From CAZWCX01 sp964632945 (GTDB lineage Bacteria; Planctomycetota; MHYJ01; WSZJ01; CAZWCX01): DNA of 9,975 nucleotides. Location of the stretch: the NCBI GenBank assembly GCA_964632945.1, contig CAZWCX010000201.1, forward strand, positions 1-9,975. The letters are read 5' to 3'. The position numbers and the translations under genes were made by a program. The notes under the pieces are model-generated. The model was not told the DNA's origin. It ran no database searches and worked only from the letters and a program-made list of their open reading frames with translations. Shown piece by piece: positions 1 through 4,371 of the stretch; position 1 is the stretch's first letter, and each line of letters begins with the position of its first letter.

Positions 1-6
1 AAGCGA

Positions 7-26
7 TTGGTACGTGGTTTGATAAT
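7..26 (+). promoter_or_regulatory. Candidate promoter upstream of the Hsp20 cluster
   Basis: Two readings fit the same bases. First, TTGGTACGTGGTTTGAT (7-23) resembles a sigma54 element: a GG at 9-10 and a G at 21 have the canonical 10-base gap and an intact ACG, but the essential -12 GC reads GA. Second, GATAAT at 21-26 is a good sigma70 -10 hexamer, whose -35 would fall at the window edge. Transcription would begin near 33 in either case. The window cuts the upstream side, so neither reading can be settled. Confidence 0.3.
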
Positions 27-73
27 CCTTTCCTCGTGAGCCACCACCCTTGGGGGGGGCGGCGAAGATTGCA

Positions 74-93
74 GAAAGGAGGTGAGTGCCATG
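74..93 (+). promoter_or_regulatory. Extended Shine-Dalgarno and start of first Hsp20 gene
   Basis: GAAAGGAGGTGAGTGCCATG. The run AGAAAGGAGGTGA (73-85) is complementary to the usual bacterial 16S rRNA 3' tail over 13 bases, far longer than the 4-6 bases of an ordinary site. GGAGG ends 8 bases before the ATG at 91, which is why that ATG was chosen over the GTG at 82 that lies inside the site itself. An almost identical block precedes the next gene. Confidence 0.85.
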
Positions 94-528
94 TTCCATC
101 GCATGACCCGTGAGTTTGCGCCGCTGGTTCGTCTTCAAAACGAAATGAACCGGCTGTTCGAGGGGTTGTTCGAGGACGTCCCCTCCGCACGTTGGCGCAG
201 CCTCGAGTTCCCGCCGTTCAACCTCTGGGAAGAAGGCGACCTGGCCTTCATCGAGGCGGAACTTCCCGGAATCCAACTCGAGGACATGGACGTTTTTGTG
301 GCGGGCAATGAATTGACGATCAGCGGCGAGCGCAAGTTCCACTCCCCGGAGCGCGGGGTCTGGCTGCGGCGTGAACGCCCGATCGGAAAGTTCTCGCGCA
401 CCGTGACGCTGCCGTGGGAGATCGACCCCGGCAAGGTCGAAGCGAAGTTGAAGGACGGGATCCTGCAGGTGCAGTTGACCAAGAGCGAAGGTGCGCGGCC
501 GCGGAAGATCAAGGTGCTGACCGCCTAG
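91..528 (+). CDS. Small heat-shock protein, Hsp20/alpha-crystallin family (first of three)
   Basis: This is a 145-residue ATP-independent holdase chaperone expected to bind unfolding proteins in the cytoplasm as a large oligomer until Hsp70/ClpB-type systems refold them. The N-terminal arm (1-40) holds a helix reading RLQNEMNRLFEGLF, typical of class A bacterial sHsps. The alpha-crystallin domain spans about 42-138, with ELPG (57-60), the SGER strand end (78-81) and DGIL (122-125). A C-terminal I-x-I type anchor, IKV, lies at 140-142. Length is normal for the family. It is the first of three adjacent Hsp20 genes, with only 27 bases before the next start, so co-transcription is likely. Family assignment is secure; substrate preference cannot be read from sequence. 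Confidence 0.95.
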   Translation: MFHRMTREFAPLVRLQNEMNRLFEGLFEDVPSARWRSLEFPPFNLWEEGDLAFIEAELPGIQLEDMDVFVAGNELTISGERKFHSPERGVWLRRERPIGKFSRTVTLPWEIDPGKVEAKLKDGILQVQLTKSEGARPRKIKVLTA

Positions 529-538
529 CAGGCGACTG

Positions 539-558
539 GAAAGGAGGTGATCGCCATG
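539..558 (+). promoter_or_regulatory. Extended Shine-Dalgarno and start of second Hsp20 gene
   Basis: GAAAGGAGGTGATCGCCATG matches the block at 74-93 in 18 of 20 positions. GAAAGGAGGTGATC is complementary to the common 16S rRNA 3' end over 14 bases. It places the start at the ATG at 556 rather than at the GTG at 547, which is part of the site. Confidence 0.85.
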
Positions 559-951
559 GCCAAGCTGGACATTCAGAAGAAGGAGCAGACGGAGGTCCAC
601 CCCGAACGGCTGGACCAGGCCGTCTACTACCTCCCGAGGGTGGACATCCTCGAAGACGACGAGGCGTTCCACTTCCACGGGGATCTGCCCGGCGTGTCGC
701 CGGAGGATCTTCACATTACGTACGAAAACGGCGTCCTCACCCTGACGGGCAGGGTTCGACCGCGGGAGACGGAGGGGCGCACGTACATCTGGCAGGAGTA
801 TGGGGTGGGGCACTTTCATCGTTCGTTCACGCTCCAGACCCCGGTGAATGCGGAGGGGATCCAGGCGCGCCTGAAGAACGGCGAGTTCCATCTGCGGGTT
901 CCCAAGGCCGAGTCTGCGAAGACCCGACGCATTTCCATCCAGGCCGGTTAG
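556..951 (+). CDS. Small heat-shock protein, Hsp20/alpha-crystallin family (second of three)
   Basis: This 131-residue holdase chaperone belongs to a different Hsp20 subgroup from its neighbours. The N-terminal arm is short and charged (1-22) and leads into YYLPRVDILED (24-34), the entry strand typical of the short P-x-V-D-I-x-E type. The alpha-crystallin domain covers about 25-120, with DLPG at 43-46 and LTLTGRV at 61-67. The C-terminal anchor is ISI (126-128), close to the end. The usual N-G-V-L turn before the last strand reads N-G-E-F (108-111), so the conserved Leu of the G-x-L motif is Phe. It shares the operon position and ribosome binding site with the preceding gene although the proteins are diverged. 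That pattern fits hetero-oligomer partners or division of labour, which is inference. Confidence 0.94.
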   Translation: MAKLDIQKKEQTEVHPERLDQAVYYLPRVDILEDDEAFHFHGDLPGVSPEDLHITYENGVLTLTGRVRPRETEGRTYIWQEYGVGHFHRSFTLQTPVNAEGIQARLKNGEFHLRVPKAESAKTRRISIQAG

Positions 952-978
952 ACGTTCGGTCGGAGCGCGGACCCCGAT

Positions 979-1015
979 CCGGGCGGGGCGGTCGGATTCG
1001 ACTTCCCCGCCCCGG
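979..1015 (+). promoter_or_regulatory. Stable hairpin between second and third Hsp20 genes
   Basis: CCGGGCGGGG (979-988) pairs with CCCCGCCC plus GG (1005-1015, one bulged C at 1013) around a 16-base loop. There is no T-run after it, so it is not a classic intrinsic terminator. It sits in the 110-base gap before the third Hsp20 gene and could stabilise the upstream mRNA end or partially attenuate transcription. Confidence 0.45.
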
Positions 1016-1061
1016 ACGGACGGGGTCGGCGCGGCCGCCGGTCATGGGAAGGAGGCCCATC

Positions 1062-1559
1062 ATGCGATTCCTGAAGAAACTGTTCGGGGGGGAAAGCCGG
1101 GCCGAGACGCTGGCGCCGGTGCGGCGCGCCCCGGAGGACCCGTCCCTCACCCGGTTCCAGAGCGAAATGGACCGGCTGTTCGAGCGCTTCTGGCAGGACT
1201 TCGATCGCGGACCCGGTTCGCTTCTGGCCGACGTGGGTTGGCCGGCGCTCGACATGGCCGAAGAAGATGACGCGATCATGGTCCGCATGGATCTTCCCGG
1301 ACTTCGCGCCGAGGATCTGGACATCGAGATTTCGGGGAATCGGCTGACGGTCCGAGGGGAACGGGCGGACGAGTGGTCCGACACGGTTCAGGGGATCCAT
1401 CGCCGGGAGCGTCGCTCCGGTCGTTTCGAGCGCTCCGTCGAACTCCCCGCCCACGCGGATCGGGAGAAAATCGAGGCGAAGTTCAAGGAGGGGATTCTGA
1501 CGCTGCGGATCCCCAAGCAGCCCGGCAAGGGGTCGCGCCGAATCGTCGTGCGCGGCTGA
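1062..1559 (+). CDS. Small heat-shock protein, Hsp20/alpha-crystallin family (third of three)
   Basis: This 165-residue Hsp20 chaperone has the longest N-terminal arm of the three (1-60), starting with a basic MRFLKKLF segment and then a helix FQSEMDRLFERFW resembling that of the first gene. The alpha-crystallin domain runs from about 63 to 152, with DLPG at 77-80, a strand ending in RGER (98-101) and EGIL at 143-146. A C-terminal anchor IVV lies at 161-163. GGAAGGAGG at 1047-1055 sits 6 bases before the ATG at 1062, so this start is preferred over the in-frame ATG at 1044, which lies just upstream of the site. Its ribosome binding site is ordinary, unlike those of the first two genes, and a hairpin precedes it, so it may be expressed at a different level. 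Confidence 0.94.
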   Translation: MRFLKKLFGGESRAETLAPVRRAPEDPSLTRFQSEMDRLFERFWQDFDRGPGSLLADVGWPALDMAEEDDAIMVRMDLPGLRAEDLDIEISGNRLTVRGERADEWSDTVQGIHRRERRSGRFERSVELPAHADREKIEAKFKEGILTLRIPKQPGKGSRRIVVRG

Positions 1560-1594
1560 TCCCGTGCCCCTCTCCCGCACGCGTCCTTCCGGAG

Positions 1595-1624
1595 CCGGGG
1601 GATGGCCCTCCGGGGGTCCCCCGG
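1595..1624 (+). terminator. Hairpin downstream of the Hsp20 cluster, possible terminator
   Basis: CCGGGGGA (1595-1602) is an exact inverted repeat of TCCCCCGG (1617-1624) around a 14-base loop. A competing palindrome, CCGGGGG-T-CCCCCGG, lies at 1610-1624. It begins 36 bases after the stop codon, where an operon end is expected, but no T-run follows. High-GC genomes often use such structures with Rho; this use is inference. Confidence 0.4.
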
Positions 1625-1669
1625 CGCGATCCGCGTTGGGCCCGAGTTCGCGCCCCGCACTCCGCCGCG

Positions 1670-1695
1670 GGGGCCGGGCCGCCGGGCTCGGCCCC
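1670..1695 (+). terminator. Second GC hairpin in the spacer, possible terminator
   Basis: GGGGCCG (1670-1676) pairs with CGGCCCC (1689-1695) over a 12-base loop. There is no T-tract. It may act with the hairpin at 1595 or be a chance result of composition. Confidence 0.25.
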
Positions 1696-1752
1696 GGGGC
1701 CGTCCTCCCGCTGCCGCCGCCCGCGATCGACTCCCGACTTTTCCCCCTCGCC

Positions 1753-1782
1753 TTGACCCGGCGACCCGTCTCGGCGTAGGCT
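1753..1782 (+). promoter_or_regulatory. Sigma70-type promoter for the ECF sigma factor operon
   Basis: TTGACC (1753-1758) and TAGGCT (1777-1782) are separated by 18 bases. The -35 is 5/6 to consensus; the -10 keeps the leading TA and the final T. It lies in an otherwise GC-rich spacer, and transcription would begin near 1790, giving a leader of about 75 bases before the start at 1864. No ECF-type element (GGAAC with CGT) was seen here, so self-activation is not supported by this promoter. Confidence 0.6.
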
Positions 1783-1863
1783 GTCCTTCAATCCGGATTT
1801 CCCGTAACCCGGGCGTCCGATCTTCGTTGAGCCCCAGGGAAGCCGGAATCGAGGGAGCAGGGC

Positions 1864-2496
1864 ATGCACCAGGACGAGGACGACCGGCTGATGGCCCGGT
1901 TGGGGGAGGGCGACCTGGACGCGCTCGCCCGCCTCGTCGACCGTCACCAGGCCTCCGCGATCCGAACCTGCGCGCGTCTGGTGGGAGACTGGCACGTCGC
2001 GGAGGAACTGGCGCAGGAGGGATTCCTGAGGCTCGTGGACGCGGCGGGGGCCTACCAGGCAAACGGTCGGTTTGCTGCCTTCTTCGCCCGGACGTTGACC
2101 CACTTGGCCATCGATGAATTGCGTCGCCGCCACCGGAAGCGCCGATTGGCCGCGCGCCTGGGCCTGGACGGGCCCGGTTCCGGCGCCGGCGAGGTGGCCG
2201 ATCCGCGGGCGCACACGCCGCAGCGCCGCCTGGAGGCCCAGGAAGACCTGCAGCGGCTGCACGCGGAGATGGACCGACTCGCGGCCGATCAGCGAACGGC
2301 CCTTCTTCTGCGGGAATGGGAAGGCCGCACGTACGGGGAGATCGCCGAGACGATGGGGTGGAGCCTCGAGCGGGTCAAGGTCACGCTGCATCGGGTACGG
2401 CGCCGCCTGCTCGAGGCGTTGTCGGATCGGCGCGGCGAGCCCGCGCCCGATGCGCGCCGGACGGCGGCCGGCCGGTGGAAAGCGATGTTCGTGTAG
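1864..2496 (+). CDS. RNA polymerase ECF-type sigma factor
   Basis: This 210-residue sigma70-family factor has only regions 2 and 4, the ECF layout. Region 2 (about 21-90) contains DWHVAEELAQEGFLRL, the core-binding helix with the D-A-E-D-L-x-Q-like pattern, and FFARTLTHLAIDELRRRHRKRR, the -10 recognition helix with its basic end. Region 4 (about 130-185) has the ECF sequence LAADQRTALLLREWEGRTYGEIAE followed by a recognition helix around WSLERVKVTLHRVRRRL (166-182). GAGGGAG at 1851-1857, 6 bases before the ATG, supports the start. The next gene, 15 bases downstream, is a zinc-finger anti-sigma protein, so the factor is presumably held inactive at the membrane until a signal arrives. The C-terminal 20 residues are Pro/Arg-rich and not part of the fold. 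Its target promoters are unknown. Confidence 0.95.
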   Translation: MHQDEDDRLMARLGEGDLDALARLVDRHQASAIRTCARLVGDWHVAEELAQEGFLRLVDAAGAYQANGRFAAFFARTLTHLAIDELRRRHRKRRLAARLGLDGPGSGAGEVADPRAHTPQRRLEAQEDLQRLHAEMDRLAADQRTALLLREWEGRTYGEIAETMGWSLERVKVTLHRVRRRLLEALSDRRGEPAPDARRTAAGRWKAMFV

Positions 2497-2511
2497 CCGG
2501 GAGAGACTTCC

Positions 2512-4170
2512 ATGGGATGCGCGGAAATCCGCGACCAGATGTCGCAATACCTGGATGAAGAGATGGGTCTCGAGGACCGCTGGCGCATGGACCGCCACGT
2601 GGCGGGCTGTGCGGACTGCGCCGGAGAGCTGGAGCGACTGCGCGGGTTGAGGGCGCTCGTGCGCGCGGCCGATCCCGTCCGGGAAGGCGTCGCGACCGGG
2701 GGGGGCGGGGAGGCGTTCCGGGTCGCCACGCTGGCGAAGGCGCGCCTGCTGCTGGATCGGCGGCGCAACGCCGGTGCTCCTCGGCGCCTGCGGATCTGGC
2801 TCCCCCCCGCGGCGGCGGCGGCGGCGTTGGTCGCGGCGGCCGTATGGCTCGCCCTCCCCGGGCGCCCCGCAGGGACCGGACCGGTTGATCCCTCGCCCGT
2901 CGGCCGCGCCCCGGTCGCGGGATCGACGCCGAGGCTCCCGACCCCCGAGGACGATTACCGCGACCGGCGCGCCGCCCTGGCGGCCGGCGAAGTCGTGGGG
3001 CGCTTCAAGCTGGGCCTCTGGTGCGAAGAACAGGGGCTCGTAGACGAGGCGAAAGCGACGTTCCGTGAAGTCGTCGCGCTCGACCCCGACCACGCCCCGG
3101 CCCGGGAGCGCCTCGGCCAGGTGCCGGTGAACGAGACCTGGATGGCGCGGCGGGACGCGGAAGCGCGCGGATTCCGCTGCGTGCGCGGGGAATGGGTGTC
3201 CGGCGAGGACGCCGAGCGGATGGCGCGAGGACTTCGCCGCTACCGCGGGGAGTGGCTCACGGCCGAGCAGATCCTCCTCGCCAAGGGATTCGTCCCGTTG
3301 GACGGACTCTGGATGACCCCCGAGGAGCGGGACGGACGACTGCGCGGGGAACGCACGCCGCGACCGGAAGACGAGGTCACCGTGCGCGGGATCGCGGCCG
3401 GGCTGGCGCCGGAGTCGCTCCACCTGCTCGAGGGGATCGTCGTCGGCGAGCCCCGGGTGCACGCGCATCTTGCCGTTTATCCCCTCCTGGCCGCCGCCCC
3501 CGTGCGCTCCGGGATCCGGACGATGGACGAGGCCGCCCGCCGGGGACAACTCGAAGTCCTGGACCACGCCGAAGTCACCCTGCGGAATCGCGGCCCGGAA
3601 CCGGTCTTCCTCCCCTCCGGACAGATCCTGGTCGGCGGACACCAGGACCGGGTCAACCTCCGCTCGCTCGTGATCGCCCCCGGCGAGGTGCGCGCGTTGG
3701 AAGTGCGGTGCTGTGAACAGAACCGGTCGAAAGGTCCGAGCCGGGAATTCAACGAGTTCGCCTTTCTCGCGCCGCCGTCGATCCGTTTGCTGGGCCTGGC
3801 CGGCAATCAGGAGGCGATCTGGAACCGGATCTCCGGCCTGCTCATCGGCTCGGCCGCGCAGAATCAGACTCGGACGCTCCGGGCCGCGTTCGACGAGGAT
3901 GGATTCGCGGTACGGCAACGCGGGTACGCGGAGGCCCTTGGCGATCCGGCCCCGGGCCACGCGGACCGGTGCATCGGCATGGTCACGGTCATCGGCGACC
4001 GCGTGGTCAGCCTCGATCTGTTCGGCGGATCGGACCTGTTTGCGCGGGAATATCCGAAACTGCTGACGTCCGCGGTCGCGGAGGTTGCCGCCGGGACCGT
4101 GCCACCGGCCGGCACTCCGACGCGACGCTTCGTGCGGAGTTTCGTCGAGCGGTTGGCCTTTGCCCACTAG
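2512..4170 (+). CDS. Transmembrane zinc-finger anti-sigma factor fused to TPR-like, W-repeat and ARPP-1 (DUF6569) domains, C-terminus cut by a stop
   Basis: This 552-residue protein probably inhibits the ECF sigma factor encoded 15 bases upstream. Seen in sequence: an N-terminal anti-sigma zinc finger with C3 and H29-x3-C33-x2-C36; one membrane segment (about 95-116, with six consecutive GCG Ala codons); a Pro/Gly linker; a TPR-like helix pair (161-202); four Trp-centred repeats (W210, W228, W248, W267); then an ARPP-1-like domain from about 303. In that domain, LPSGQILVGGHQDRVN (367-382) and the C400-x-E402-x2-R405 stretch match the family's G-E-x-L-x-G-x-x-Q-N-R and V-x-C-x-E-x-G-R-W motifs, and DLFGGSDLF and KLLTS (502-520) match its later strands. 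The layout predicts a cytoplasmic finger and an extracytoplasmic sensor. The frame ends at TAG (4168-4170) before the family's last strands, which appear in frame downstream. ARPP-1 naming is from recalled motifs; the anti-sigma call is firmer. Confidence 0.85.
   Translation: MGCAEIRDQMSQYLDEEMGLEDRWRMDRHVAGCADCAGELERLRGLRALVRAADPVREGVATGGGGEAFRVATLAKARLLLDRRRNAGAPRRLRIWLPPAAAAAALVAAAVWLALPGRPAGTGPVDPSPVGRAPVAGSTPRLPTPEDDYRDRRAALAAGEVVGRFKLGLWCEEQGLVDEAKATFREVVALDPDHAPARERLGQVPVNETWMARRDAEARGFRCVRGEWVSGEDAERMARGLRRYRGEWLTAEQILLAKGFVPLDGLWMTPEERDGRLRGERTPRPEDEVTVRGIAAGLAPESLHLLEGIVVGEPRVHAHLAVYPLLAAAPVRSGIRTMDEAARRGQLEVLDHAEVTLRNRGPEPVFLPSGQILVGGHQDRVNLRSLVIAPGEVRALEVRCCEQNRSKGPSREFNEFAFLAPPSIRLLGLAGNQEAIWNRISGLLIGSAAQNQTRTLRAAFDEDGFAVRQRGYAEALGDPAPGHADRCIGMVTVIGDRVVSLDLFGGSDLFAREYPKLLTSAVAEVAAGTVPPAGTPTRRFVRSFVERLAFAH
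2809..2826 (+). repeat. (GCG)6 microsatellite coding for six alanines in the membrane helix
   Basis: Six perfect GCG codons follow a seven-C run (2802-2808) and encode Ala100-Ala105 within the membrane segment of the anti-sigma protein. Slippage here would change helix length in steps of one residue without breaking the frame; slippage in the C-run would break it. Confidence 0.8.
3127..3351 (+). repeat. Four tandem tryptophan-centred ~19-residue repeats in the anti-sigma protein
   Basis: Residues 206-280 contain VNETWMARRD, VRGEWVSGED, YRGEWLTAEQ and LDGLWMTPEE, with the Trp at 210, 228, 248 and 267 (spacings 18, 20 and 19). The pattern is roughly x-G-E-W-hydrophobic-S/T-x-E-D/Q/E, with A-x-G-F/L closing two units. 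The DNA of the units is diverged, so this is an old protein repeat. It lies between the TPR-like part and ARPP-1, outside the predicted membrane. Confidence 0.7.
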
Positions 4171-4371
4171 CGCCCGGCGCCGCGATCCGCCCGCGCCCTG
4201 CGGGACCCCCCGCTCCCCCCGGGGCCGGCGCCGCACGGCCGGGGGGCGGCCGATCAGGAATGCCATCGGATTCATGCGGACTTCGGCGCCAGCGAGCGCC
4301 TGGAGGGCGAGGCGCTCATCTACCAGGGGAAGACGGTGCATCTGACCGTGTATGCCGCAACGCAGGATTGA
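4171..4371 (+). pseudogene. In-frame remnant of the ARPP-1 C-terminus after a TAG stop
   Basis: Reading on in the frame of the anti-sigma gene past the TAG gives 66 open codons and a TGA at 4369-4371. There is no ATG, GTG or TTG that could start most of it. The first 27 codons are Pro/Arg/Gly-rich and look like linker or noise. The last 35 (4264-4371) read like protein: HADFGASERLEGEALIYQG, then KTVHLTVYA. This resembles the end of ARPP-1 domains as I recall them (G-x-R-x-E-G, A-L-V-x-x-G-x-V-V-H-L-x-x-F). TAG is the normal stop of four other genes here, so code reassignment is not the explanation. Nonsense mutation, sequencing error, compensating frameshifts in the G/C runs at 4205-4246, or readthrough remain possible. 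Confidence 0.65.

Larger units (their letters stand above)
1560..1752. other. GC-rich spacer after the Hsp20 cluster, no gene seen
   Basis: No convincing coding sequence on either strand; the open frames crossing it are by-products of high G+C. It contains two inverted repeats, listed separately, consistent with the end of the Hsp20 transcript, and then leads into the promoter at 1753. Confidence 0.6.

Noticed and set aside
414..1559. A 381-codon plus-strand frame joining the Hsp20 region into one protein
   Set aside because: Only its end, the third Hsp20, is real. The rest is an out-of-frame reading of the first two Hsp20 genes.
4168..4170. Reassignment of TAG as a sense codon
   Set aside because: TAG ends the first and second Hsp20 genes and the sigma factor at sensible places, so it is a normal stop in this genome.
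4085..4345. Small genes in the other two frames of the 4171-4351 gap
   Set aside because: Their translations are Arg/Pro/Ser-rich without family features. The frame continuing from the upstream gene is the one that looks like protein.
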